Assembly: GCA_026545225.1 (NCBI GenBank)
Contig: CM048846.1
Span: 87,437,270 to 87,501,269 of the forward strand
From: Cornus controversa
Taxonomy: Eukaryota > Streptophyta > Magnoliopsida > Cornales > Cornaceae
Direction: 5' to 3'
DNA: 64,000 bases
Part shown: positions 12,693-24,367 of the stretch, piece by piece
Layout of the letters: every line of letters begins with the position of its first letter
How positions within the stretch are numbered: the stretch's first letter is position 1
Notes under the pieces: model-generated
What the model was told of the DNA's origin: nothing
What the model saw: only the letters and a program-made list of their open reading frames with translations
The model's database searches: none
Translations under genes and position numbers: made by a program

Positions 12693-12858
12693 AATTTGTG
12701 AATTCAAGGCGATTCCAAATTGGTGATTAACTAGGCAAAGGGAGACTTCTCGGTAAAAGAATTTAATTTGGCCCCAATTTGTGAATTCAAGGCAATTCCA
12801 AACTGGTGATTAACTAGGCAAAGGGAGACTTCTCGGTAAAAGAAGTTAATTTAGCCCC
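12693..12858 (+). repeat. 83-bp tandem duplication in the second RNase H region
   Basis: Two adjacent, nearly identical units (12693-12775 and 12776-12858), each beginning AATTTGTGAATTCAAGGC and ending near AATTT(A/G)GCCCC, lie in the archaeal-type RNase H part of Tat copy 1. Confidence 0.85.
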
Positions 12859-14495
12859 TCATTGCACCTCGACTTAAATGTTAGTGGTACCGTTTGTTCA
12901 AGCATGCAAGGAACACATTACCTGGGATAAAAATCGGTCACTGATGCATTAGCCACCTTGGCTTCAAAAGTGGAGACGAAAGACAAGTGGTTATCTCTCG
13001 AGATTCATAAAAGCGATACGCCTACCACAAGTACGCTCATGGAACGAGTACCAGAAGGTGACTAGAGAACCAGCACAGTAAGGCAACTAGCTGAGGCTGG
13101 AAAATAATTATCCTTATTGTTCAAATTATCTATTGGTAAAAGTGATGTCGTACCACTGCAAAACAAAAGGAATACTCATGCGGCGTGTGGGAACCAGAGG
13201 AATGAAGAGTGTTATTGGAAACCACTCACAGAGGGGCATGTAGAGAGCCTTTATAGAGATGCAATGAAGAGGGTACTACTAGCCCATCATGCCTTGAATG
13301 GCCAAAGAGTTGCAGAGGAATTGTAAGCAATGCAACTTGCTGCCTCATCAAGACGAGGGAGCCTTTATGCTGAGAATGTTGATTGGTGAGGTACAATGTC
13401 CAATATCTAAAAGAGGAAGTGTTACCATCGAACAAATGCGATGTCGCAATTGTTAAGAGAAGGGCTTTTCAGTATTTCCTACATGAGGGATAGTTGTACC
13501 AAAGGAGCTTTGCAGGGGAAACCCCTCAAATGCATATCCAAAAGTGAGGCCAAGTAAGTGCTTAAAGAGGCGCAAAGAATGGAGCATCTAGGGGGCTAAG
13601 TTGTATCAACACTCAGTTACTTTTGGCCAACCATGGAAGCCGATGTTATTCAGTACATATGTTGATGTCATGTTTGTCAAATACATGGAAACTTGATACA
13701 CACTCCTACAGTGAACCTTAGAACTTTAGCAACACCATCCCACCACTGAGTTCTCCCCTTCCTCCCCACTTCCCCTTCTATTCAAAACCACAATGTCTCA
13801 TCCCCCGTTGCACCTTATCAAGTTACTCAACAGAGTACTTCTCCCTATGTCACATTTGAGCAATTGCAAGTTTTTATGACTTTGGAAAAAGGACAAGGCG
13901 AGATGACATCGCAGTTCGAATTACAACCATACCCAGATGGTTATACCTCCCCCTTGTTTAAACAATTCGATGATAGAATGGGCAATGCAAAAGAACATGT
14001 GGTGCGCTTTATCAATACTGTAGGGGCACATGGCAACAATGAAATTAAGAGAATTCTTTAAGTCCCTAACTGATTGCTCATACATGTGGTATACCAATTT
14101 GATGCCCGAGTTTGTAGGCACGTGGGATGCGTTGGTGGAAAGGTTTGAGATAGTGACAACTTTGTCTTTGACTAATCTAAAACAAAAACCTGGTGAGGAG
14201 GCCGTTGCATATGTGAAACAATTCAAAAAGCATTCCCTCGACTGTTATGAGCATGTAAAGGAGGACATGCTGGTGAAGATCTGCATTGAAGGAATGGATA
14301 AAGCCTATGGGTTGCATCTTGTTACTCACTATGTCATAACTTCTCACTACTAATGGAGAAAACAAGGCAACTTGCAGAAAATTTTGACACCACACGACTT
14401 GCATAGGAATGGAAACAGTCGCGCCGCATCACATTAGTAGTTGAACACCACAAGCTACCAGGGGAGGATACTTCAGATTACGAGAAAGTGCCTGC

Positions 14496-14942
14496 TAGGG
14501 ATGTCAACGGGACGGGTTCGGGATGGGGCACTCCTTTCCCAAACCCGTCCCACAAATAAAAAATTCTTCCCAAATCCGATTCAGGGCGCCCCGCATCGGA
14601 ATCGTGGCGGGTTCCGGGTGCCCCGATATATATATTTTTTAAGAAATATAATACAAACTTGAACGAATTTATGATAAATTTTGTAAAAAAAATTAAGTAT
14701 AGACTAATACTTACAAATGATAATAAAAAAAATGTTGTTAAAATTTAAAATTATCATAACTAATGAAAAAAAATAAAAATCATAGTTAATAAAATAATAT
14801 TTATTTATATATTTATCATTAATCGGGGCGGGTTCGGAGTTTAGCGGGTTTTAAACTCTTTTTTCAAACCCGCCCCTAACTCGATTAATATGATCCCAAA
14901 TCCGTCCCATTAGAGGCGGGGCGGGTCAAATTAACATCCCTA
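14496..14942. mobile_element. hAT-type MITE
   Basis: 447 bases with terminal inverted repeats TAGGGATGTCAA / TTAACATCCCTA and GC-rich subterminal blocks (GGGACGGGTTCGGG, GGGGCGGGTTCGG) around an AT-rich core with no coding capacity. It is flanked by an 8-bp target duplication with one mismatch: GTGCCTGC at 14488-14495 and GTGGCTGC at 14943-14950. The empty site is visible in copy 1 near 9765 (GAAGTGGCTGCAATAG). An 8-bp duplication indicates the hAT superfamily. Confidence 0.93.
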
Positions 14943-15199
14943 GTGGCTGCAACAGACCACCAAAGAAAGCGACACAAGGCAGCACCTCCGCCCTTTCAAT
15001 GCACTAAGAAACAAGTCATCGCGGCACTCAATCAATGGGTCACGGACAAAGTGGTCACACAACCACCAACCAGCGAGGAAGATTGGGAAAAAACTACAAA
15101 CAGATCCACAATATTGCCACTATCACAAATTCACTAAGCATCATTTAATGGAATGTTGGACATTAAGGGGCATCTTTCAAAAGAAATTGAAGGCTTTTC

Positions 15200-15715
15200 T
15201 TAAAGGGAATGTTAAGGGCTAGTTCTGCTTTCTTTGAGGGGTCTCGCCAACGATCGTTTGCTGAGGTGGCAACGATCCCGCATCTTCCGAAAAGTGGAGT
15301 TGTTGAGACATCAACTTTTAAGAGGGGTTTAGATTTCTTTTTGGATGACCAAGGTATTTGGCGTAGAAGAGATGTTATCCAATGTTATTTGGTTGGGAAG
15401 TTTGATCGAGATGTTGGTGATTTCGCAAAGATAAAATAGTGGAATGTTATTTGGTTGGGAAGTTTGATCGAGATGTTGGTGATTTCGCAAAGATAAAAGA
15501 GTGGGCTAGCTACTAGGGCTTGGAAAGACGCTAGTAAGATTATCATCTAGGTTTAAGAGGGCGGTGTCGTTCCGGCATTGATTTTGGTGAATGATGAAAG
15601 ACTTTGCTACAGGGTCTTTTTAGTGGAAGAGAAGCTCCTTGAACTTGTTCTTCCGACAACTAGCCTCAATGGTAGAGATAGCGTAGTCTTGTTATAAGAG
15701 GAAGAGTGATTGCGG
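15200..15715 (+). pseudogene. captured DUF4283/LINE ORF1-like fragment
   Basis: It encodes GSRQRSFAEVA and, further on, RRDVIQCYLVGKFDRDVGDF. This resembles the RSFAEV...RCLVGKW pattern common in plant DUF4283 and LINE nucleic-acid-binding proteins. It does not belong to the Tat pol order and lies where protease and reverse transcriptase would be expected. A 56-bp segment is repeated exactly (15381-15436 and 15443-15498), shifting the frame. Whether it came from a LINE or from a host gene is open. Confidence 0.45.
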
Positions 15716-17271
15716 ATGAAGGACAAGAGAGGCATGTCTATTATATAAGCAGGATTTTCAATGAGTTGAACTGCAATATACACCAATGGAAGGCATTGTT
15801 TGGCATTGGTATTTGTAGTGAATATTTTCCATCACTATTTCCTAGTTCATATGGTGGAGCTACTCACAAAGTGCGATCCTGTTAAATACATGGCGGATTG
15901 AGCTTCGATGGGCCGTGCTGCAGGCGTGGTGTTAACGTCCACCTCAACCGGGGCCCAAATTCATATTTTTTGAACTTTCCTTGCTCCAATAATGAAATTG
16001 AGTACGAAGCACTCATACTTGGACTGAGGAAGGCTCTAACTATGGGATCAAGCATTTGCAAATTTAAGGTGATTCCTAGCTAGTCAGGCAAAGGGAGACT
16101 TCATGGCAAAAGAAGTTAATATGGCCCCTTATCACAACTTGGCTCAAATGTTGATGGCATAGTTGTTTCAAATACACATGGAACACGCTACCAAGGCTAA
16201 AAATCGGTTTGCCGATGCATTAGCCACCTTGGCTTTAAAAGTGGAGCCGAAAGAAAAAAGCGATGCACCCGCCACAAGTCTGCTCATGGGAGGTGTACTA
16301 GGTGACCGGAGAACGGGCATTCCGGGCTGGAAAATAATGCTCCTTAATGTTCAACTTATCTCTTGGTAAAGGGGTACTGTACCACAGAGACCAGATGGAA
16401 TACTCTTGCAGCCTGTGGAACCAGAGGAAGGAAGAATGTTGTTGGAGTCTGCTCAGAGAGAGGCATGCGGACAAGGAGATGTGAGTCTGTATATAAAGAT
16501 GCAACGAAGAGGGTACTACTGACCCACCATGCCTCAAAGGGCCAAAGAGTTGCAGCGCAATTGTAAGCAATGTAACTTGTTGCCTCATCAAGATGAGGGA
16601 GTGTTTATGGCTCAGAATGTTGATTGACGAGGTCCTTATGTCCAATATCTAGAACAGAAGTGTTACCATCAGACAAACATGATGCCGCAATTGTTAAGAG
16701 AAGGGCTTCTTGGTATTTCCTGGACGAGGGACAGTTGTACCTAAGGAGCTTTGTTGGAAAGCCCCCAGGTGCATATCTGAAAGGTAGGCCAAGCAAGTGC
16801 TAAAAGAAGTGCATAAAGGGGAGCATCAAGTGGGGGCTAAGCTGTATCAACACTTGTTAACATTTGGCTGGTCAAAACCATGGAAGTCGATGCTATTCAA
16901 TACGTACGTCGATGTCATGTTTCTCAAATACATGGAAACTTGATACACACTCCTGCAGTGAACCTTAAAACTTTGGAAACACAACAGCCCTTCCGCACCT
17001 GGGCTTTGGATATCATTGGGACCATCATGCTGGGGACACGCTTGGATACTAGTAGCAACCGAGCTGTATACCAAGTGGATGGAGGCAATACCATTATAGA
17101 AGACAACTGAGGGGATGATGGTCAAGTTTATTAAGGAATACATAGTGTCAGTTAGGATCCCCCACACTACATTGACTGATAACGACACTCGTTTCGTAAA
17201 CAAAGAAGTCGGTCGTTTGTTAGACAAGTATCATTTCATACATCACCGTCAACCCCATACTATTCCTAGGG

Positions 17272-17804
17272 CTAAGAAGCACGGACACTTCTATGAAGTG
17301 TCGTATCCGTCACTGACACTTCATGGACACTCCTGGACATGTCTCTGACTCTTCGTGGCCATGTTCATAATTTACAAATAATTTTTATTATTCTGGACAC
17401 TTGCCCCACGCATCTTAGACACTTAACACATTCCGGACACATGACCAACACATCCCACACCTTTGTCTTTATAAAATGAACACGTGACAATCTGAGAAAT
17501 ATCATTATACACAATTGACATTAAACACATGTGAAAATAGGTAATGAAAAAAAAAACATAACTATAATGATAAGATAGGATAGTAATGTCATATATAATA
17601 TAATATATTCTTCTTGATATTTGAATGGTTTCAATTTCTAACTTATGTAACTTCAAATAGAAATTATAAATTAATTAGTGTTCTATAATTGTCTTATCCA
17701 AGAGATATATAATTGAAAATTTATATTTATACTAACATGTCCTACTTTTTTAGAGTTTGACAACTTATCTGTGTCATATCGTGTCCCGTGTCCCGGCTTC
17801 TTAG
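17272..17804. mobile_element. hAT-like MITE, GTGTCC-rich family, copy A
   Basis: 533 bases bounded by inverted ends CTAAGAAGCACGGACAC and GTGTCCCGGCTTCTTAG, with several GTGTCC/GGACAC motifs near both ends and an AT-rich core. It interrupts the integrase of Tat copy 2. The 8-bp flanks TCCTAGGG / CCCACGGG agree at 5 of 8 positions, so the target duplication is only weakly preserved. It belongs with the elements at 36335 and 63568 by ends and motif arrays. Confidence 0.75.
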
Positions 17805-18728
17805 CCCACGGGTAATGGCCAAATAGAAGCCACCAATAAGATGATGTTAAGGATACTGAACAAGACACTAAAGGATCCTCAGAAAGCATAGGCTGAACAG
17901 CTCCCCATGCTCTCTAGACCTATAGAGTGTCAAAGAGAAGAGCAACCCAAGAGACACTGTTGGCAATAGTGTACGGCATGGACGCCGTGTTACCAGAAGA
18001 ATTGGCCATCTCGTCCGCTAGATTCTCTGTTGTGGCTGGGCTCACACATGAGTGAGGGATGAGGCGAGAAGAAAGAACAAATTTGGCCCAACAGAGGATA
18101 TAGAAGTACCTTGTTGAGCTGCCCAAGTCATATAATGCAGGTGTCAAACCAAGAAGCTTTGCAGTGGGTGATTTGGTCCTTAAGACAGTAAATCCCATAA
18201 TGCACGAAGTGTCAAAAAATTCGAGCCAAGATGGGAATAATTCGCGGACAGACAAAGTGTCAGAAAATTCGAGCCAAGATGGGAAGGTCCATTTAAAGTA
18301 AACCAGGCTACCCAATAGTGGCTACTATGAACTAGTAGAAGTCGGGACAGGCTTTAGAACTGGCCCGCTCAATGCAATTAAGTTAATTAACTATGATAAA
18401 AAAGTATTGCCCGTAGTAAACATACTGGAGAAATTTAAAAATAAATAAAATGGGCAGTCTTGTCAAAGTTAGCAGATTGATGCAATTAACAACAATTTAG
18501 TTTGTTTAAATATTTTGCTTGTATGCGGATGAATGCAAGTGAATATGCCTGTCGAGCATGACTTGAGCATTGCTGATACTAATAATAAGCTGGGGTATCA
18601 TTGAGTATTGGGTTTGGTTTTCATATATGTATGTATTTGTGTGTGTATGTATATTATCACTAATGAGATACTGACCGGAGAGCTCCGTATGTTCCCCGAC
18701 TTGCTCCAGCCCTTAAACAAGTGAGGAG

Positions 18729-19295
18729 AAAAGTTAATCTCTCTTGGTAATTTGTATCTAATTTGGGTTATATAATACATACCTTTTTTTTCACTAGTCT
18801 CTTCATTTTGAAATTTTGTTAGTTTTTATTAAATTTTTAATTTTGGTTTTGTTTTGTTTTGATGGATGGTTTCTTTTCGGACCTTAAAAAAGGCTTCGGT
18901 GAATTCAAATTAAAAGATATAATCACGCTAGCGATTAGTATTACTGTCCTCAACTAAATGATATATGTAGACTCTCTGAGTGGAAGGGTATGGCAACAAA
19001 GGTTCGAATGTAACAAACCTTTGTTGCCATAGCATTCCACTCAGAGAGTCTACATATATCATTTAGTTAGTTGAGGACAGTAATACTAATCGCTAGCGTG
19101 ATTATATCTTTTAATTTGAATTCACCAAAGTCTTTTTTTAAGGTCCGAAAAGAAACCATCCATCAAAACAAAACAAAACCAAAATTAAAAATTTAATAAA
19201 AACTAACAAAATTTCAAAATGAAGACACTACTGAAAAGAAGGTATGTATTATATAACCCAAATTAGATACAAATTACCAAGAGAGATTAACTTTT
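18729..19295. repeat. long foldback (inverted repeat with 11-nt loop)
   Basis: Left arm 18729-19004 and right arm 19016-19295 are reverse complements with only a handful of mismatches and a 4-base indel, separated by an 11-base loop. The centre reads GGCAACAAAGGTT - loop - AACCTTTGTTGCC. A weaker outer inverted match continues (GAGTATTGGGTTTGG near 18602 against CCAAACCCAATACTC near 19480), so the original inversion may have been about 900 bases. No transposon end or coding capacity was recognised. A transcript would form a near-perfect duplex of about 275 bp. Confidence 0.93.
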
Positions 19296-19445
19296 AAAAC
19301 ATTACATTTCTTCAGTTGGTCGCTTCTTTTTACTTTCGGAATAGGCCAGAGACTGAAAATACAAAACAAAGGTGTAGCTGTTAGTATATGTATATATACG
19401 GTCTATTACAAAAGCAAAACCCTTATATATATATAAACACACATC

Positions 19446-19629
19446 AGTATATACATAAATATATACACACAATTCAACACCAAACCCAATACTCAACGAT
19501 TTCACCCGATTACCAGTACATAAATATATACACACAATTCATATATAAGAGAGGAGATACTCAACGATTTCACCCGATTACCAGTATATACATAAATATA
19601 TACACACAATTCATATATAAGAGAGGAGA
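19446..19629. repeat. 68-bp tandem repeat
   Basis: The unit beginning ACTCAACGATTTCACCCG and ending AAGAGAGGAGA occurs at 19491-19558 and 19559-19629. Half a unit (CATAAATATATACACACAAT) precedes it near 19454. Confidence 0.88.
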
Positions 19630-19814
19630 AGGATGTACAGAGTCAACGGTTGCCGACAACAGTGGCTGGCCAACAGTGACTAAATCCAGATAGTCGGTGG
19701 CCGGCGTTGGTGGCCGGCCAAGGGTGCCGCAGTGGAAGCCTGATGGTGTGGTTCACCTTCCATGGGAGAGATTTACATCATAAAAGTGAGAGGACCAGGG
19801 AGAGAGGAAGAGGT

Positions 19815-19902
19815 AGAGGTATAGAGTTATCTCGGCGCGCAGTGAATGGAATATGTGTAGAGGTATAGAGTTCTCTCGGCGCGCAGTGAATGGAATATGT
19901 GT
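19815..19902. repeat. 44-bp tandem duplication
   Basis: AGAGGTATAGAGTT...GGAATATGTGT occurs at 19815-19858 and again at 19859-19902 with a single substitution. Each copy contains CTCGGCGCGCAG. Confidence 0.9.
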
Positions 19903-21241
19903 GAGTAAGGTGTGAGTGGTTTAGGTCCAGTTTGGTTTGAAAGAAATGGAAGGACAAGAAAAGAAATATAACCGAGGGTTGTGGTTTTTTGTGTTTGGTA
20001 TAAATTTTTGATAGGAAAAAGGAAAGGAATGGATGGATTTAGAAGAAGTCTAAAACATGAGAAGTTTTGTTATCCTCCCGAAGTGGAAGGAAAGGAAAGA
20101 AAATATTAGCATATTAGTGAAATTTTGTTAATACTAATTTTTTTTTTATTTTGATTAAAAACAAAATTTGTCTTTTAAATATAAAAATGCATGGTGGTAA
20201 ATTTTGTAAATTAGTTTTTTTTTCTTTATTAATCAACCAAACACGATGAGTGGTTAAGATAATCCTTTCTTTCCTTTTCTTTCATAACTAATGTTATCAT
20301 TTCTTTTCTTTTCTATTATACCAAACATAGCTTTAGTGATAGAAAAAAAAAAGTACATGACTTAATGCCGTTTCTTATTAATCTGTATGTTTTGCTATTA
20401 AAATAAATTATACCACATTTTTCTGTGATGTATATTTATGAATATAATAGTTGTATATGTCCAAATTATGTGTGGTTCATTGTATATAACAACGTACACC
20501 AAGAAGTATCAAACTAATCATAAATCTCACCTTTTAAATTTACGGAAAAAATTAATTTTTGTCATAGTTAGGAAGCTAAAACTATAAATACATCAAATAC
20601 CAAAAAATATTCCAACACTTATCAACTTAACAAAAACTAATTAGAAAGTAATCAACTTTTACTGTTCATCTATATACATTCTCAAAATTATCCCTCAACA
20701 CCCTTTTATAGTATTAAGTGATTGTCCTCCACATGTCAAATTATCAAAATATCTCCAACTCAAAATGTCTATAATACTCCCAACAAACCTACCATCAAAC
20801 ATCACTTTCTGTCTTTATGTACAATTAAAACGAATGCTATAAAAATTCACTGGAATTGCTCAGTGATGAAGAAGTTGAACATAATTTTTGAAGTGCATGG
20901 TGATCCTATAGTTGAAGAATCAACTCTTGGCAACAAATCTAAACAGTGCAGGATAAGCACGGGAATGCAGAGCTATATAGCCGCATTGTTGACTCGAAGG
21001 GAACTTTTGTGCAGCCTGATTAAATACCATGTCCCCATATTTCAGTTTCATGTTATATTTGGCTATTGTAGTTAGATATCCTACTCGGAACATGTTACTC
21101 ATTCATGGCTATATTGATGCTTCTACCTCTATTAATAAGATTGTTTTCATATTATGTATACATAATTGAACATGGTTGAACTTTCTCAAATGCAATTGAT
21201 TCATGGGATTTAAGATAATTTCAAGTGTATTCATTGGTAAA

Positions 21242-21670
21242 ATAAAATTGTCACGGTGTGAAGTAAAAGTATCACATCTCTTCAAAATAAAAAAATTGAC
21301 ATTATGTTAGCGTTATTTTGTGCATGTTATACGATATTATTAGGATAGTCCCGATAATGAATGAACAATGGGATCAAGTGTGTCAAAAAAATTCAAATTA
21401 TTATGAAGTACAATTGTCACAAAAATGAAGTAAAATTATCACATATGTGAAGTAAAATTGTCACGTGTATGAAGTAAAAGTATCGCGTCTCTTTAAAATA
21501 AAAAAAAATTAAAGAAAATTGACACCATGTTGTTAGTGTTGTTTTCTACATGGTATATGATGCTATTGGGGTAGTCCAACGGTTAATGAACAATGGGATC
21601 AAGTGTGTAAAAAAAATCAAATTATTGTGAAGTAAAATTGTCACGTGTATTAAGTAAAACTATCACGTCT
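21242..21670. repeat. direct repeat pair with GAAGTAAAATTGTCAC arrays
   Basis: Two diverged copies of about 180-220 bases (21242-21420 and 21451-21670) share AACAATGGGATCAAGTGTGT and flanking runs of the 16-mer GAAGTAAAATTGTCAC and variants, at least six in all. Probably part of an unclassified non-coding mobile element. Confidence 0.75.
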
Positions 21671-21921
21671 AAAAACAATGATATTTGTGCATCCTATGGC
21701 TATTTCACGGGTCCGTTTTGCAATCTTGAGAATTAAAATACAAGTTGCTAAAAATTTCATATACACAATTTATGGATAACCATGATATTTAATAATCTTT
21801 ACGAACGAGTTGGATATTAAGTTAGTGCAAGGAGTTACAAAATGTATATGACACTCGATCACAAAATTAATACCCAACCGGTTGCAACTTTCATGTATAA
21901 TCAACCAAATGCAATCGATCG

Positions 21922-22335
21922 CTAATTTTATGAACATATTCAAGCATTTTCGAGAACCCCTTGCAACTGGTTGCAAGTAAAAGTTATTAAATATCATGGG
22001 GTTGCATAAATTATGCAACCTCATGGATATGAACTTTCTAGCAATATTGTTTTGGATAGATTGCAAAAGCAACCGGTTGCTAGTCTTTTTCATAGTTTTT
22101 GTAACCAGTTTATTCATTACTATTGTTTTATATTTTACAAGAAGTTGAAAAAATTATTCATACCAAATAGAACCGGTTCTTAATTTTATGAACATATCCA
22201 AACATTTCAAGAACCCCGTTGCAACTAGTTAGTAAAAGTTATTAAATATCATGGAACTGCATAAATTATTCAACCCTGTGGATATAATCTTTCTAGCAAT
22301 TTTGCTTTGGACAGTTTACAAAAGGAACCAATTGG
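21922..22335. repeat. direct repeat pair with ACCGGT palindromes
   Basis: The copies at 21922-22085 and about 22179-22335 share TAATTTTATGAACATAT and AAAAGTTATTAAATATCATG. The 12-mer palindrome GCAACCGGTTGC occurs near 22069, and close relatives near 21875 and 22170. The family is not recognised. Confidence 0.7.
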
Positions 22336-24367
22336 GGGGTGGTTTCGACGGTGGGTGGCCGGAGAAGAGCCGGAGGTGGAGGTGGATACAGTGTAAATAT
22401 GGAGATAGGGAGAATGGGGTAGTTGGGTAATGGCCTAAAAAGGTGGGGGTAATTTGGACCAAAAGAATAAAAAATGAATAGTAAAATTTGTCAAATACAA
22501 AATTATTTGAGTTAAAAGTTCAAATACGTAATTGGACCCAAAAAAAACGACAAATGTAACACCCCTACTGTCTAATTTAGACCAGAAAAAGGATTTAAAT
22601 TCACACCACAACCTAATAAAAATATCTTAAGCATACAATAAAAATTCTTTAAAATGGTTTAAATATTGTTTTCTCAAGGGGTGTCCGTCCAACCATTAAT
22701 ATATTGCAAGTTTTAATAGTGACAAAACTAAAAGAGATGGAACATTATGAGAAATTTATAGACTAAAAGGATGAAAATCAATGTAGATACAACTTCTGGC
22801 GTAAACTGAGAATTGTCCCGTTTACAAAACATCTCAAATCATGCTTAGATGATGGTTGGATTTTAAAAAGTTAAATATAATAAATAATCGAATTTATTTC
22901 AGTTCTTTCCATTGGTCCAACTAATGGTATTTCATCTTTTCATAATTAGTAGTAGTATTTGATTTTTTCTTTTTGTAGAAATTGATATTTTTAGTATAAT
23001 TAATCTCATATTTTGTTAAGCATCAAGCACTAAATATAAAGTGTAGAAGTAAATCTAAGAGTAACCATTTGTTTAAAATTATATTAAAGGTAATTTTGTC
23101 ACAAAAATTCCTTGAACTTTTTTATGTCATGCTTAGACACTGACACTTTGTAAAATGACATTATGCCCCCTTTGACTTGTAAAATGACATATTTGACTTG
23201 TAAAATGACCTTCATGCCCCTATATGTGTGTGTGTGTATGCACGTTGAAAATGCAGAGAGGCCAAAACTACCCGCAACCGGTCTGTCACAGCAAGCAACT
23301 CCACAGCCCAAGGTACCTCACCTGCACAGACCCACGTCCACAGCTCCACCATTGCTGAGCATTGTTCACAGCCGAGCACCATGCACGTACGGCCACCATG
23401 CACATCAAGATCCACCAACCCAAATGGGTCTCCTTCTCCACTGTCAGACCACGTCATCCCCGGAACTAACTTCACCAAGGACCACCGTTGTCTGTTCATT
23501 GATGGAGCTTTAATGAATGTGGAGCTTGGTTCTGGTGATAACGTTTGTTGAACTTGACCGTGAGGAGGGATGATGGGCAGTGGACTGTGATGGGTCTTTT
23601 TGATTTGAAGCTTCGTTGGTTGAAATTGTCATGGTGGTGTTGATGGTGGTGTACTGTGAGGACGGTGGTGGTGACGGAATGGTTCTCCATGGTGGTTGGT
23701 TACTGTTCTGGCAGTGGAGTTCATGGTTAGGCAGAGCTTGGGTCTTCATGGACGGTGGTTGTGAAGCTTGCTATGGTCATGGGTCTGTTCATTGACGGAG
23801 TACTTTAATAAAGTAAAACCAAGACCAGGTCTTACTGGCCTTAGGTTACAACTTTCTCAAGAATATGGACAATATTCATTTTCTACCCAACAATGACAGT
23901 AACTTTTAGGCATCTCCAACGTTATGATACCAAGGAATTTTACCTCCAGACACTCGTGCATTGAAGAAATGCAGGTGATCAGTCATTCAAAGAAGTTCAT
24001 CAGAACATTATAATTTAAAGCATTTCATATAATTTCTACTTCCCAAAATAAAGCAATGTGCTTCTGTCACAGAAAAAACCAAATTTCACTTGGAAATAAA
24101 TGGATATAACAAAGGTCTTGTTACAATAAACTGATACACCAGTGTCTCCATAGCTATGGAGGACCAATAAAAGAAGCTATCCGGCAATCGTTGGACACAT
24201 TTTAAGTCTCACATATACTCTGACCTGCAACAAACCACTTGTTGGATCGTCGTAATGTTTTGATGTATGTATAAACACAACAATACACTCCATCCTTCAA
24301 TTTTTTGCACATATATGCATAAGAATACAAAGAAAGATACGGTTTAAAAATGGGGAAATGAACAAAA

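Larger units (their letters stand above)
8700..13734 (+). mobile_element. Tat/Ogre-type Ty3 LTR retrotransposon fossil, copy 1
   Basis: Plus-strand domains lie in the Ty3 order. Gag-like: about 8744-10310 (AYTWYTNLIPESVATW, VERFEIVTTLSLTKLKQKPG). Protease-like: about 10330-10865 (NHMLLGRTWMH). Reverse transcriptase: about 11150-11980 (FRTPIGNFYYVVMSFGLKNA and the YVDDL box). RNase H: about 12120-12340. A second, archaeal-type RNase H: about 12480-12900. Integrase start: about 13330-13730. Two RNase H domains are the mark of the Tat lineage. It is old and heavily broken, with small internal tandem duplications. No LTRs were recognised. It ends by switching directly to gag-like sequence of a second copy. 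Confidence 0.85.
13735..18450 (+). mobile_element. Tat/Ogre-type Ty3 LTR retrotransposon fossil, copy 2
   Basis: A second, diverged copy joined head-to-tail to copy 1. Gag-like sequence (13740-15190) carries a hAT-type MITE at 14496-14942. A DUF4283-like insert follows (about 15200-15715). Then come the end of RNase H (from about 15720), the archaeal-type RNase H (about 15895-16130) and integrase (about 16560-18450). The integrase is itself interrupted by a hAT-like element at 17272-17804 and ends in pol-like sequence (LINYDKKVLPVVNILEKFKN). It is broken many times. A 31-bp block is duplicated at 18206-18236 and 18254-18284. Whether the two copies reflect two insertions or a duplication of one is unresolved. 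Confidence 0.82.
19903..24100. other. intergenic stretch, repeats only
   Basis: No supported gene. The 19920-20340 interval starts TCCAGTTTGGTTTG and ends ATACCAAACATAGC, a pattern common at plant MITE ends, but target duplications are unclear. Two internally repeated blocks lie at 21242-21670 and 21922-22335. The 23220-23800 interval is less AT-rich; the segments GTTCATTGATGGAGC (23497) and GTTCATTGACGGAG (23788) bracket it as imperfect direct repeats. Short open frames here lack recognisable motifs. Confidence 0.5.

Noticed and set aside
20722-21075. 117-codon open frame
   Set aside because: No domain, no codon pattern or splice context; flanked by AT-rich repeats. Best taken as chance.
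21242-21670. CRISPR-like short repeats
   Set aside because: Repeats are irregular, spacers are unequal and themselves duplicated, and the DNA is plant nuclear.
23163-23749. Overlapping frames on both strands, Pro/His/Thr-rich
   Set aside because: Local GC bias keeps several frames open at once; none has a recognisable domain or intron structure.
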